The notes: a model not told the origin generated them from the sequence alone. Counted from the first letter of the stretch, positions 1 through 10,542 are shown. The stretch: 64,000 nt of DNA from Brassica napus (GCF_020379485.1 NW_026015623.1:62001-126000); one strand, 5' to 3'. Made by a program: numbers and translations.

Positions 1-2888
1 ATGTTAGAGCCTTAAGCTTAATGTTACCAGGTGTCATGTTTAAAAATAATGATTGTGAGGCATGTATTTTGGGAAAACATTGTAAGACTGTCTTTAAGAA
101 ATCAAGTACTATCTATGAGAAGTGTTTTGACCTTGTACATTCTGATGTATGGACTGCTCCTTGCTTATCTAGAGAAAACTATAAGTACTTTGTCACATTC
201 ATTGATGAAAAATCGAAATACACCTGGATAACACTTATAAAGACTAAGGATAGAGTTCTTGAAGCATTTAAGAATTTTCAGACTTATGTAACTAACCAGT
301 ACAATGCTAAGCTTAAGATTTTCAGATCAGATAATGGTGGAGAATACACAAGTCATGCCTTCAAGCAACATCTGGCTCTACATGGGATTCTACATCAAAC
401 AAGCTGTCCTTATACTCCACAACAGAATGGGGTTGCGGAGAGAAAGAATAGACACCTAATGGAAGTAGCTAGATCCATGATGTTCCAAACCAATGCACCT
501 AAGAGATTTTGGAGTGATGCTGTACAAGCTGCGTGCTATTTGATCAACCGGGTGCCTACAAGAATCTTGGAAGATCAGTCACCGTTTGAAGTATTGAACA
601 AGACCAAGCCATCTCTAAGTCATCTTAAAGTGTTTGGGTGTTTGTGTTATGTACTTGTCCCCGGGGAGATGAGAAACAAGTTGGAACCGAGGAGTACAAA
701 AGCAATGTTTGTGGGATACTCAACTACTCAAAAGGGGTATAAATGCTTTGATCCAGAATCAAGAAGAGTTCTGGTATCAAGAGATGTCAAGTTCATTGAA
801 ACAAGAGGATACTATGAAGAAAGGAGCTGGGAAGATCTGAAGGATCTAGCTCAAACATCTGATAAGGCTACAAGCCTTAGGATGATCTTAGAGGGTCTTG
901 GGATTAATCTAACCCAGGATCCAAAGGCGCAAGAGACGCCTACTAGGAATGAAGCTGAAGAAACATCCCACATTGATCATGAGGGGGAAGACAAGTCTGA
1001 GGCGGTACATGAAGAAGGAAGAGACTCAGCTAGTCATGATCAAAGTGGGATCAATGATGAAGAGTCAAGTGAAGTAAGGGATCAAAGTGGAGGTACACCA
1101 CTTGTACCTGAAGAAGAGGAAGAAGAAATGGAGAACATGACTAGTGCTCCAGTTGTGGAGAGTGTGCCTGCGCCTCTGAGGAGGAGTACAAGAGTAAGGA
1201 AAGATCCATCTAACTGGGCAAACACCAGGGTCTACTACAATGCACAAGCAGTAGCTCATCCAAGTCAGGCAGTGTGCTCTTTTGCCGAGTTTCCAAGGGA
1301 TCATTGTGCATTCATAACAAGTCTGGATGAGAGCTACATACCAAGAACGTATGAGGAGGCTATAAAGGATGAAGACTGGAGGAACTCAGTTGCGGATGAG
1401 TCTGATGCTATGATCAAGAATGGGACTTGGTATGAGAGTGAGCTGCCTAAAGGGAAGAGAGCAGTGTCATGTAAATGGATATTTACAATCAAGTATAGAC
1501 CAGATGGGACAGTTGATAGGAAGAAGACCAGGCTTGTGGCTAGAGGGTTTACACAGACATATGGAGAGGACTACATAGACACATTTGCTCCAGTGGCTAA
1601 GCTGCACACCATCCGAATCATCTTATCAATTGCTACCAACCTTGAATGGGGATTGTGGCAAATGGATGTGAAGAATGCATTTCTACAAGGGGAACTTGAA
1701 GATGAAGTGTATATGCAGCCTCCTCCGGGTCTTGAGAGTCTTGTGAAGCCAGGGAATGTCCTAAGGTTGAAGAAGGCTATCTATGGATTGAAGCAATCAC
1801 CTAGAGCCTGGTATCACAAGCTGAGTACTACACTGAATGGAAAAGGCTTCAGGAAGTCTGAACTAGACCATACTTTGTTCACTCTAAACACAACCTCAGG
1901 TATCATCTGTCTATTGGTCTATGTTGATGATATTATCATTACTGGTAGTGATAAGGTTGGAATACAAGAAACCAAAGACTATCTCAAATCTGTGTTTGAA
2001 ATAAAAGATCTTGGAGAGATGAAATACTTTCTTGGGATTGAGATTTGTAGATCCAAGGAAGGATTATTCATGTCCCAAAGAAAATATACACTTGATCTTT
2101 TGAAAGATGCAGATAAACTCGGAGGACAAACCGCGAAGATGCCGATGGAAGATGGGTACAAAGTACCAAGAGAGGGGGAGCTTGAAGACAGCAAGCTGTT
2201 CCATGACCCTAAGCTTTATAGGAAGCTAGTGGGTAAGCTAATCTACCTAACAATCACACGACCTGATATCTGCTTTGCTGTGAATCAGGTGAGTCAACAC
2301 ATGCAAGCTCCAAAGGATCACCATTGGAGAATGGTAGATAGAGTTCTAAGCTACCTCAACGGATCACCAAGCCAAGGAGTCTGGATGGGATGCAATGGGA
2401 GTACAGAAGTAGTTGGCTACTGTGATGCAGATTGGGCTGGAGATAGAGCAGACAGAAGATCTACAACAGGTTACTGCACCTTCATTGGAGGGAACCTTGT
2501 GACTTGGAAGAGCAAGAAGCAGAAGGTGGTCTCTTGTTCTAGTGCGGAGGCAGAGTATAGAGCAATGCTGAAGCTCACTAATGAGTTGGTATGGATCAAG
2601 GGGATCTTGAAGCACATTGAGATTGAGCAAGTGGCGCCAATGACAATGCATTGTGATAACCAAGCAGCAATCCACATTGCCTCCAACTCAGTCTTCCATG
2701 AGAGAACCAAGCACATTGAAGTGGATTGTCACAAAGTGAGGCAGATGATAGTTTTGGGAGTGATTCTGCCATGCTACACAAGGAGTGAAGATCAACTGGC
2801 TGATGTATTCACAAAAGCGGCAAGAATGAAGACAATGGAGTCCATCTACATCAGGTTGGGACTCGTTGATCTGTCACCAAGGAGCTGA
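1..2888 (+). CDS. pol: Partial copia Pol: integrase C-terminal two thirds, RT, RNase H (S1)
   Basis: The reading frame is open from the window edge (first full codon at base 3) to a stop at 2886-2888, about 961 codons, with no stop or frameshift seen. Integrase: the CEACILGKH half of the zinc finger, then the catalytic acidic residues in HSDVW, RSDNGGEY and NGVAERKN. A variable acidic linker follows (about 900-1170). The RT carries YVDD at about 1920-1931. RNase H has the YCDADWAGD and SSAEAEYRAM motifs and ends in DLSPRS. Integrase lying before RT is the Ty1/copia order. The ATG at 21 is internal, not a real start: the true start of the polyprotein lies upstream of the window. The visible part looks intact, so S1 could be a functional copy, but Gag and protease cannot be judged. 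Confidence 0.93.
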   Translation, partial: VRALSLMLPGVMFKNNDCEACILGKHCKTVFKKSSTIYEKCFDLVHSDVWTAPCLSRENYKYFVTFIDEKSKYTWITLIKTKDRVLEAFKNFQTYVTNQYNAKLKIFRSDNGGEYTSHAFKQHLALHGILHQTSCPYTPQQNGVAERKNRHLMEVARSMMFQTNAPKRFWSDAVQAACYLINRVPTRILEDQSPFEVLNKTKPSLSHLKVFGCLCYVLVPGEMRNKLEPRSTKAMFVGYSTTQKGYKCFDPESRRVLVSRDVKFIETRGYYEERSWEDLKDLAQTSDKATSLRMILEGLGINLTQDPKAQETPTRNEAEETSHIDHEGEDKSEAVHEEGRDSASHDQSGINDEESSEVRDQSGGTPLVPEEEEEEMENMTSAPVVESVPAPLRRSTRVRKDPSNWANTRVYYNAQAVAHPSQAVCSFAEFPRDHCAFITSLDESYIPRTYEEAIKDEDWRNSVADESDAMIKNGTWYESELPKGKRAVSCKWIFTIKYRPDGTVDRKKTRLVARGFTQTYGEDYIDTFAPVAKLHTIRIILSIATNLEWGLWQMDVKNAFLQGELEDEVYMQPPPGLESLVKPGNVLRLKKAIYGLKQSPRAWYHKLSTTLNGKGFRKSELDHTLFTLNTTSGIICLLVYVDDIIITGSDKVGIQETKDYLKSVFEIKDLGEMKYFLGIEICRSKEGLFMSQRKYTLDLLKDADKLGGQTAKMPMEDGYKVPREGELEDSKLFHDPKLYRKLVGKLIYLTITRPDICFAVNQVSQHMQAPKDHHWRMVDRVLSYLNGSPSQGVWMGCNGSTEVVGYCDADWAGDRADRRSTTGYCTFIGGNLVTWKSKKQKVVSCSSAEAEYRAMLKLTNELVWIKGILKHIEIEQVAPMTMHCDNQAAIHIASNSVFHERTKHIEVDCHKVRQMIVLGVILPCYTRSEDQLADVFTKAARMKTMESIYIRLGLVDLSPRS

Positions 2889-3010
2889 GCCCCTTACTAT
2901 GAGGTCTTTACTCTTTTTCCCTCATCAAAGTTTTGTCCCAATGGGTTTTCTTTGGTGAGGTTTTTAATGAGGAAGATCTCATAGTGTCCAAGCTTAGACT
3001 TCACAAAGCT

Positions 3011-3025
3011 AAGCTTGAGGGGGAG
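3011..3025 (+). other. Polypurine tract of S1
   Basis: AAGCTTGAGGGGGAG lies directly against the TG of the 3' LTR. This is the plus-strand DNA primer site. The same 15-mer, or a one-base variant, abuts the 3' LTR of nearly every element in the window. Confidence 0.85.
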
Positions 3026-3607
3026 TGTTGAGAAGAGTTGAGTATACAAGTGTGAAGTACAAAGGGGTTAAGACTGAAGAGAGTATGTTAAGCATTGGTG
3101 TGATGGGAGAGGTTCATATTGGCTTGACCGTACAAGGCCGTACAAGGCCGTACGGTCCGTACACATTCAGACAAGTGAAACCTTGACCGCGGTTACAAGG
3201 AGTTACCCGTGTAACTTATGGGAAGAGAAGGGGCTTTGGCTGATGAAATAAGACCGTTGGAGGATAAGAGAGGCGCGGCTTTACAGGCTGGCACAGCTGG
3301 AAAGGCAAGAGCATCTTTGTCCAAGATCCTAGATGCTCCAAGCATGTGGGAACGCTGATTGGCCGAGTTAAAGAGAGCTTATCCTAACCTTGTTGACTTC
3401 ACATGCTTAGCTCTCCTTTATGATTTCGAAAACCCTACTGATCTCTCACTATATATTGTAACTCTTGTCATTAATAATAAACATACAGTTCTGAGTTTCC
3501 CTTTCTCTTATCATACTCTCTCAATCATGATTCTACACTAAACTCTTCATAATCTCTCATAATCTACCCAAGTTCTATCTTAATCATTTCATTCTTAGAT
3601 TCTTATA
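3026..3607 (+). repeat. 3' LTR of S1 (582 bp)
   Basis: Starts TGTTGAGAAGAG next to the polypurine tract and ends CTTATA where the satellite resumes. It contains a cluster of four CCGTAC motifs (3128-3162), a TATA-like stretch near 3450, and blocks shared with the LTRs at 4553, 14840 and 25127. The terminus is TG...TA rather than TG...CA. It is not a solo LTR, because pol precedes it directly. Confidence 0.88.
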
Positions 3608-4552
3608 TTGGCATGAAGAAATTATCCCACTTTCAAATCAGGTGATTCCAGTTTCCCAGTTTGGGAATAGCACAGCTTCTTCGTCGTTCCAATCAAACCA
3701 GGATGAATCACTTTGTGAAAAGCTTGATTTGGATACATAATGTTGTGGAGAATCACCAGGAAGTTGGATAAATCTCATAGGAGTTGGCATGAAGAAGTTA
3801 TCCCACTTTCAAATCAGGTGATTCCAGTTTCCCAGTTTGGGAATAGCACAGCTTCTTCGTCGTTCCAATCAAACCAGGATGAATCTCTTTGTGAAAGGCT
3901 TGATTTGGATACATAAAGTGGTGGAGAATCACCAGGAAGTTGAATAAATCTCATAGGAGTTGGCATGAAGAAGTTATCCCACTTTCAAATCAGGAGATTC
4001 CAGTTTCCCAGTTTGGGAATAGCACAACTTCTTCGTCGTTCCAAACAAACCAGGATGAATCACTTTGTAAGAAGCTTGATTTGGATACATAAAGTGGTGG
4101 AGAATCACCAGGAAGTTGAATAAATCTCATAGGAGTTGGCATGAAGAAATTATCCCTCTTTCAAATCAGGTGATTCCAGTTTCCCAGTTTGGGAATAGCA
4201 CAGCTTCTTCGTCGTTCCAATCAAACCAGGATGAATCACTTTGTGAAAAGCTTGATTTGGATACATAATGTTGTGGAGAATCACCAGGAAGTTGGATAAA
4301 TCTCATAGGAGTTGGCATGAAGAAGTTATCCCACTTTCAAATCAGGAGATTCCAGTTTCCCAGTTTGGGAATAGCACAGCTTCTTCGTCGTTCCAATCAA
4401 ACCAGGATGAATCTCTTTGTGAAAGGCTTGATTTGGATACATAAAGTGGTGGAGAATCACCAGGAAGTTGAATAAATCTCATAGGAGTTGGCATGAAGAA
4501 GTTATCCCACTTTCAAATCAGGAGATTCCAGTTTCCCAGTTTGGGAATAGCA
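3608..4552. repeat. CentBr-type 176-bp centromeric satellite, about 5.4 units
   Basis: Tandem units with GGCATGAAGAA starts at 3610, 3786, 3962, 4138, 4314 and 4490, exactly 176 bp apart. Most units have one HindIII site. The sequence matches my memory of the Brassica HindIII/CentBr satellite. Units fall into three types in the order A-B-C, A-B-C, judged by correlated variants (AATGTTGTGG versus AAAGTGGTGG; CTCTTTGTG, CACTTTGTAAG or CACTTTGTGAA), giving a 528-bp higher-order unit. The segment ends at the insertion point of the tandem array. Confidence 0.92.
4548..4552. repeat. Left target-site duplication TAGCA of the tandem array
   Basis: TAGCA precedes the first LTR and is repeated at 25701-25705. 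Both copies belong to the satellite context GGGAATAGCACAGC, so one original insertion into a satellite unit is recovered. Confidence 0.92.
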
Positions 4553-5136
4553 TGTTGAAGAGTTAAGTATAAAGATGTGAAGCACAAAGGGGGTTAAGAC
4601 TGAAGGGAGTATGTTAAGCATTGGTGTGATGGGAGAGGTTCACAATGACCTGACCGTACAAGGCCGTACAAGGCCGTACGGTCCGTACACATTCAGATAA
4701 GTGAAACCTCGACCACACGGTCACAAGAAGTTACCCGAGTAACTCATGTGGAAAGGAGAGGCTTTGGCTGATGGATCAGACCGTTGGAGGATAAGAAGAG
4801 GCGCGGCTTGACAGGCTGGCACAGCTGGAAAGGCAAGAGCATCTTGGTCCAAGATGCCAGATACTCCAAGCATGTGGAGAAGCTGATTGGCCGGTCTAAA
4901 GAAAGCTTATCCTCTCCTTGTTGACTTCACATGCTTAGCTTAGCTCTTTGATTTCGAAAACCCTTATGATCTCACACTATATATTGTAACTCTTGTCATT
5001 AATAATAACATACACAGTTCTGAGTTTATCTCTCTAAGTTCATACTCTCTTAATCATGATTCTAGTCTAATCTCTTCATAATCTCTCATTCTGTTCCTTA
5101 ATCTTCTCTAAATCATTTCATTCTCTTAATCTTTCA
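4553..5136 (+). repeat. LTR 1 of the tandem array (584 bp)
   Basis: TGTTGAAGAG...CTTTCA, flanked on the left by TAGCA and on the right by the primer-binding site. It has four CCGTAC motifs at 4654-4688 and a TATA-like box at 4978. LTR 2 matches it at the sites checked. LTR 3 lacks one 10-bp CGTAC repeat and has an altered TATA-like box. Confidence 0.94.
4978..4985 (+). promoter_or_regulatory. TATA-like box in LTR 1
   Basis: TATATATT in the 3' third of the LTR, followed by GTAACTCTTGTC, in the place expected for the element's own promoter. The same box is at 15265 in LTR 2. In LTR 3 it reads TATATTTT. The start of transcription cannot be placed from sequence alone. Confidence 0.5.
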
Positions 5137-5154
5137 TGGTATCAGAGCCAGGTT
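5137..5154 (+). other. Primer-binding site, initiator tRNA-Met (array unit 1)
   Basis: TGGTATCAGAGCCAGGTT directly after the LTR, complementary to the 3' end of plant initiator tRNA-Met including CCA. Every visible 5' end in this window carries the same 18-mer. Confidence 0.92.
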
Positions 5155-5227
5155 GCCCATTTCCTGGTTTCTAAATCTCAGTAATCTTCAGCTTCATTTC
5201 ATTTACGGTTGTTCTTAAGCATTTGGA

Positions 5228-6742
5228 ATGGAAGAAAGCAAGAGCAAGGCTCTCTCGGTTGCGGTTACGTTGAAGGGTGGTACTAACTACCTGTTGTGGT
5301 CTCGCTTGGTGAAAGCGGCAGTTGGGAGCAAGGGTTTATGGAGCCATATCTCAGATGGAGCTCCAAAACCAGTTGCTAAAGAAGGAGAAGGCGGTCAAGA
5401 GCTGATGGTGGTAGATCAAGAGAAGTGGGATCAAGATGACTTGAAGGTGCTTACTGTACTACATGGGTCACTTGAAGCTTCAATCCTGGAAGCCTACAGC
5501 TACTGTGAGACGCCAAAGGACCTGTGGGATACGCTCCAAAAGGTCTACGGTAACATCTCTAATCTGAGCCGTGTGTTTGAGTTGAAGAGATCAATCAACA
5601 CACTTGTGCAAGAAGAGGTGGAGTTTACTAAACACTTGGGAAAGTTCAGAGCCTTATGGTCTGAGCTAGAGATGCTGAGGCCTAACACCACTGATCAAGA
5701 TGTTCTCATGGAGAGAAGAGAGCAGGATCAAGTGTTCGGGTTGTTGCTCACCTTGAATCCGGTCTACAATGACCTCATCAAGCACATCTTGAGATCACCA
5801 AAGCTCCCTTCCCTTGAAGATGTATGTGCGCAGATACAAAGAGAGGAGGGATCAGTTGGGTTGTTTGGAGGAAAGGGGGAGCTTACACTCGCAAATCAAG
5901 CTGATGCTATCCAAGCAAACAAAGCGGCTTACAATGAAGGGAAGTTTGGAGGAAAGTGTGATCATTGCAAGAAGCAGGGCCATAAGAGGAGCCAATGCTG
6001 GATTCTACACCCTCACCTCAAGCCTACCAAGTTCATGAGGGATAGAGAGGCAAGGGCGCATCTGTCTGATGGAGCTAGTGAAGCTGGAACATCCGGAGCT
6101 GGACAGGCCATGCGAGAAGGTGAAGGGAAGGCCTTAACCACTCAGCACACTCCGGGGAAGAGCACTGATGGTGAGATGATAAGGAGATCAGACATTGATG
6201 CCCTTATCAAAGCTCTCAAGGAGAATGGTAACTGTATGAACACTCCTCTAGGATATTCTCTTGCTGCATCATACATAGATAGAACTCATGGTTATCTAAG
6301 TCATAACAGTGAGATAAATGATGCATCTAGATTTCTAAACAGCTTGAATGATTTGCCTAGAACACTTGCTGCTAAAAATGTGATAAAACCTTTGATTGTA
6401 GATTCAGGTGCATCACATCACATGATTAGTGACACTAGTCTCATTAAGGATATAGAACCTGCTTGTGGAAATGTGATGATTGCAAATGGTGATAGAATTG
6501 CAATTAAAGGGATAGGAAATCTAAATCTGTTTGATAAGGAGTCTAAAGCTTTCTATATGCCTGAATTCACATCAAATTTATTATCTGTTAAAAGATGTAC
6601 TACTGATCTACATTGTAATGTTATCTTTAGTCCTAATGATGTGAAGTTTCAGGATATTGACACAAGAAAGATGATTGGCAAGGGAGTTACCAAAGGTGCT
6701 AGAAGACATAGCTCCCATTTCAAATTCAAGTTTCTCGTTTAG
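5228..6742 (+). pseudogene. gag-pol: Copia gag-protease, frameshifted before integrase (unit 1)
   Basis: A 504-codon frame beginning with ATG 74 bases after the primer-binding site. The N-terminus (about 1-230) is a copia-type Gag with NYLLWSRLVK and the AYSYCE...LWDTLQKVYGN region. A CCHC zinc knuckle (CDHCKKQGHKRSQC) follows near residues 240-253, then the protease active site DSGASHH near residue 393. At about 6697 the frame departs from the intact copy at 57115: roughly 11 nt are missing between the codons for Gly and Leu-Glu-Asp, so the last 20 or so codons before the stop are out-of-frame noise. Integrase continues in another frame from 6699. The lesion is identical in unit 2, so it predates the tandem duplication. 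Confidence 0.9.
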
Positions 6743-7827
6743 TTCTATCTCTAGTTTGAATAATGATGCATTATGGCATGCTAGATTAGGTCATCCACAT
6801 GTTAGGGCTTTAAGCTTAATGTTACCAGGTGTCATGTTTAAAAATAATGAATGTGAAGCATGTATCTTGGGCAAACATTGTAAGACAGTCTTTAAAAACT
6901 CAACTACTATATATGAGAAATGCTTTGATCTTGTGCATTCTGATGTTTGGACTGCTCCTTGCTTGTCTAGGGAAAATTATAAGTACTTTGTAACATTCAT
7001 TGATGAAAAATCCAAATACACCTGGATAACACTCATTAAAACTAAGGATAGAGTTCTTGAAGCATTTAAAAACTTTCAAGCTTATGTATCTAACCATTAT
7101 AATGCCAAGCTTAAGATTTTCAGATCAGATAATGGTGGGGAATATACAAGCAATGCCTTCAAGCAACATCTAGCCTTACACGGAATCCTTCATCTAACTA
7201 GCTGTCCTTACACTCCACAACAAAATGGTGTGGCTGAGAGAAAGAACAGACATCTAATGGAGGTTGCAAGATCAATGATGTTTCAAACCAATGTCCCAAA
7301 GAGATTTTGGAGTGATGCTGTGATCTCAGCCTGCTACTTGATCAACCGAATTCCTGCAAGAGTCTTGGAAGATCAATCACCGTTTGAAGTACTGAATAAG
7401 GTCAAGCCATCTCTAAGCCATTTGAGAGTGTTCGTAAGCCTATGTTATGTGCTGATTCCAGGAGACATGAGGAACAAGTTGGAGCCTAAGAGTACCAAAG
7501 CCATGTTTGTGGGATACTCAACAACACAAAGAGGATACAAATGCTTTGATCCGCAAACAAGAAGACTTCTAGTTTCAAGGGACGTAAAGTTCATAGAAAC
7601 TAAAGGTTACTATGAAGAAAGGAGCTGGGAAGATCTGGAAGATCTAGCTCAACCATCTGATAAGGCCGCGAGTCTTAGGATGATCTTGGATGGTCTTGGG
7701 ATCAATACAACCCAGGATCCAAAAGTGCGAGAAGCACCAGTTCAAAATGAAGCTGAAGACACATCCCATGCTGATCATGAAGGGGGAAACAAGTCTGATA
7801 CAGCTCATGAGAATGAAGGGAGCTCAA
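6675..7827 (+). pseudogene. pol: Copia integrase fragment, cut by nested element (unit 1)
   Basis: Continues the frameshifted polyprotein: meaningful from about 6699 (LEDIAPISNS). It has the integrase zinc-binding HARLGHPH...CEACILGKH and the acidic core motifs HSDVW, RSDNGGEY and NGVAERKN. The frame reaches the start of the acidic linker and is cut at 7827 by the LTR of the beta element; the few codons after that are LTR sequence. The ATG at 6675 is not a natural start. The last 188 bases (7640-7827) recur on the far side of the insertion, at 12653-12840. Confidence 0.9.
7640..7827 (+). repeat. 188-bp duplication flanking beta, left copy (unit 1)
   Basis: From AGATCTAGCTCAACC to GGGAGCTCAA, part of the integrase-RT linker of the host element. 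It is present again at 12653-12840 right after the beta 3' LTR. A normal copia insertion duplicates 5 bp. Unit 2 copies are 17927-18114 and 22940-23127. Confidence 0.92.
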
Positions 7828-8785
7828 TGTTGAACTGAAGAGAAGATAGAGCTTGTACAATAATAGGGCAAGCTCTAGAAGATGTCCAGAAGAGTTCAAT
7901 CAAGCTTCAGAAGTGTTCTGAAGTAGTTATCTTGTGAAGTTAAGTCTAGGAAAGACTTAGACTGATCATGTTAAGGGTTTGGAGGAGTTAGAGAGAAGAT
8001 GGCCATAGGTGCAAAGCTAGGGCGAGTGGTACGGCCATGGTACGGCCTTGTACGGTCTAGGGTGAATCATGAAGGTGTTTGGGGACAGTCAAGAAGGAGA
8101 TAAGGCATTGTGTATAGTTAGGGATAGTGGTACGGACAGGAGGTCCGTACCATCAACCGTACGGCCACTCCACACGTCCAAGTCACCCGGTTCAGCTTAA
8201 ATCAAAGATGAGCAATGTAAGGGCGGTTTACTCGGATCCAATCCTATCTTAAGTGACCGTTGGAGGCTTATGGAGGGAAGGAATATACCTGAGCATCTTG
8301 TGGTCCAAGAGACAGGCTGGAAAGGGAAAAGAAGCTTTACCTTTACAGCCAAGACTCATCTCCTCCCTTCATTCAAAAGAAGCAATCTGAGCCTCCCATT
8401 TGAATCAGCCACGCCAGCTAGCACCAGAAACATCAAGACCAGTCTTCTCTCATCCTAACCATCCATTTATCTTTAATTTACAGCCTTAGGATCTAGGTTT
8501 ATGATCTGAGTTGTGTAAAGGCATAAATAAGCCTCTTAGGATCATTTTGTAACCCTTTAAGCTGAGAGAGTCTCTCTTCTTCATAAACTTGTTCTTGGAT
8601 CTTATTCTCTCATAAACTCTGGTTACTAAGTCTCTCTAATCTCCCATACACGTTCCTAATCTCTTAGTCTCTCCCATACTCTCTCTGATTCTCTTAAACT
8701 CATTTCTATTCTTCATACTTCATCATACACAAATCTCTCATCTGTTCTTACATCACTCAAGCACTTGTACTCTGAAAATTTCACA
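7828..8785 (+). repeat. 5' LTR of beta (958 bp), unit 1
   Basis: TGTTGAACTG...TTTCACA, followed immediately by the primer-binding site. It contains two CGTAC clusters (8030-8056 and 8129-8166). The second includes a perfect inverted repeat, GGTACGGAC and GTCCGTACC at 8129-8151 with a 5-nt loop. The 62-codon open frame at 8270-8458 is not credible coding sequence. Confidence 0.9.
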
Positions 8786-8803
8786 TGGTATCAGAGCCAG
8801 GTT
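8786..8803 (+). other. Primer-binding site of beta, unit 1
   Basis: TGGTATCAGAGCCAGGTT, no gap from the LTR end. Same initiator tRNA-Met site as the autonomous elements, which would allow use of the same primer. Confidence 0.9.
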
Positions 8804-8935
8804 GCTCAGACTCCTGGTAGAAGCTTCCGCAACATCCACAAGCTCCCAAGCTCACGCCCTTGAAGATTCAGCTCACCTTGTCCCAAGATACTACCTTGAA
8901 GAGTTCTTTGACAGTCTTGTTCATCCGGCTTCAAC

Positions 8936-9763
8936 ATGGAGTCCAAAAGAACCATTGTCATTGCTGTTACTCTCAATGGTCCCAACTACCTTCTCTGGTC
9001 ACGCATGGTGAAGACAGCTCTAGGAGGGAGAGGCTTATGGAGCCATTGCCTCACGGATGTTCCAAAGCTCTCCAAGACTGCCGGCTAAAATGAAAGCTCA
9101 GCAGATGGTGAATCCGGTTCCAAATCTGTATCTGAGGAGAAGTGGGAACAAGAAGACCTCAAGGTCTTATCCATTCTCCATAGCTCACTGTCTCCATCCA
9201 TCCTTGAAGCATACTCATACTGTGAGAGTGCTAAAGACCTTTGGAGTACACTTAACAAGATATATGGGAACATCTCCAACATCAGCCGAGTATTTGAGAT
9301 CAAGAAGTCCATCAACATCCTATCCCAAGAAGATGAGGAGTTCACTGCGCATCTAGGCAAGTTCAGAGCCCTTTGGTCTGAGCTAGAGATGCTTAGACCC
9401 CAATCTGTTGATCCGGAGGTGTTGATTGAAAGAAGGGAGCAAGACAAGGTGTTTGGCCTACTACTAACCCTCAGCCCTGCCTACAGCGCCTTGATTCAAC
9501 ATATCTTGAGGTCTGAGAAGCTCCCAACACTTGAAGAAGTGTGTTCCCAAGTCCAAAAGGAGGAGGGATCAATCGGGTTGTTTGGAACAAAGGAAACACT
9601 CTCCTTTGCTTCTCAAGCTGAAAGAAGCTCTCAGCCCAACAAGGCGCCTTACAAGAAGGGGGATAGGAGAGGCCTGAAGTGTGAGCATTGCAAGAGGGAT
9701 GGGCACACCAAGGAGAGGTGTTGGATACTGAATCCAAGCCTCAAACCTGCCAAGTTCAAGTGA
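8936..9763 (+). pseudogene. gag: Gag-only ORF of beta with one in-frame stop (unit 1)
   Basis: Starts at ATG 8936 (MESKRTIVIAVTLNGPNYLL). A single TAA at 9086-9088 (codon 51) interrupts an otherwise open frame of about 275 codons that ends at TGA 9761-9763. Recognisable Gag features: NYLLWSRMVK, EAYSYCESAKDLWSTLNKIYGN, FRALWSELEMLRP, RREQDKVFGLLLTLSPAY, and the CCHC knuckle CEHCKRDGHTKERC near codons 246-259. The frame stops about ten residues after the knuckle, where autonomous elements continue toward protease, so ending there looks native to this family rather than accidental. The codon-51 stop is in both array copies. Re-initiation at ATG 9389 would leave only the C-terminal 124 residues. 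Confidence 0.85.
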
Positions 9764-9781
9764 ACCGTGCCCATGGAGGTT

Positions 9782-9805
9782 CAAGAGATCAGCTCGGATC
9801 TCTTG
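9782..9805 (+). other. Post-gag stem-loop of beta (unit 1)
   Basis: CAAGAGATC and GATCTCTTG form a perfect 9-bp stem around the loop AGCTCG, 18 nt after the gag stop, and are followed by TTTGTAAGC. Element C has a stem-loop of identical total length (24 nt) at the same place, with a different but still perfectly paired inner stem. See findings. Confidence 0.7.
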
Positions 9806-10361
9806 TTTGTAAGCAAACCTCCTAACCCTTAATAAGAGCTTGTGTCTTTATTTATTGTGCTGTGAGTGGTGTCTAGAGTCCCAGAATCTCATGTTTTGGG
9901 TTATTGCATTGTCTTGTGTGTTGCCATAGCTTGAATCATCATGAATGTGTTGTAGAATTGAGTAGAATGTCTCTACTGCTTGCATCATGTTTCAAAAGTT
10001 GTTTTGCATACATAAGCATGTCTCATATTGTCTAAGTTCAATCCGAGTGTGTACTGATGCTAATGCCTTTGTTTAATCCATCAATGAAAGTCTAGCATCA
10101 ATTAGAAATTGTCTAAGTTGCTTGCATCATTGGTTTTGATTGAAACTGTTGAGCATAGCTTTAATATGTCTCATGGATTGAACCTGTTGCATTCATATAG
10201 TTAATGCTTTAGGATTGTGCATTCATGTATTGATGCATTTAAAAATGAGCCTAAATTGTCAATGTATTGGTAAAGCTTGCATTGTCATTTTTTAGAGATT
10301 GAAATCTGCTTGTTCTTGCCTTGATTGATTGGCTTGTTTCAAGGTTTATAAATTGCTGTGG

Positions 10362-10406
10362 CATTGGTGATCAAACAGGATGGATGATCTTAGTTTGATC
10401 CCAATG
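10362..10406 (+). other. Conserved hairpin CATTGG...CCAATG of beta (unit 1)
   Basis: Arms CATTGGTGATCAAAC (10362-10376) and GTTTGATCCCAATG (10393-10406) pair over 14 bp with one bulged T and a 16-nt loop. Recurs in C at 41655-41699 and, weaker, at 39932-39974, and inverted in B at 54449-54493. Confidence 0.65.
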
Positions 10407-10542
10407 GGATGATCTGATCTTGCATTGAGTTGTGGTGATGTTAGGTACACAAAGAAGTGATACAGTGACAAGCCAAACCAAAGTGTGAAGACAAAAGGTC
10501 TAGTTCCATTGCAAATCATCACTGGATGTGTTAATCCATAAT

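Larger units (their letters stand above)
1..3607 (+). mobile_element. Element S1: Ty1/copia LTR retrotransposon, 5' part outside window
   Basis: The 3' portion of a plus-strand copia element: the end of integrase, RT and RNase H, then a polypurine tract and a 3' LTR ending in the centromeric satellite. Its LTR resembles those of the array at 4553-25700 (same start TGTTGA, same order of internal blocks), so the two belong to one family or to sister families. The right boundary is set where satellite sequence (TTGGCATGAAG) resumes. The left LTR and its target duplication lie outside the window. Confidence 0.93.

Noticed and set aside
3608..4552. Arabidopsis-type CEN180 satellite
   Set aside because: Period 176, and sequence unlike the Arabidopsis 178-bp repeat I remember. 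It matches the Brassica CentBr/HindIII type.
5137..5154. tRNA-Met gene fragments at each 'ATCAGAGCCAGG' site
   Set aside because: Only the complement of the 18-nt 3' end is present, always next to an LTR. These are primer-binding sites.
8270..8458. 62-codon frame MEGRNIPEHLVV..., repeated four times in the beta LTRs
   Set aside because: Lies within the LTR; its recurrence reflects LTR copies, not coding conservation. No start context or homology that I recognise.
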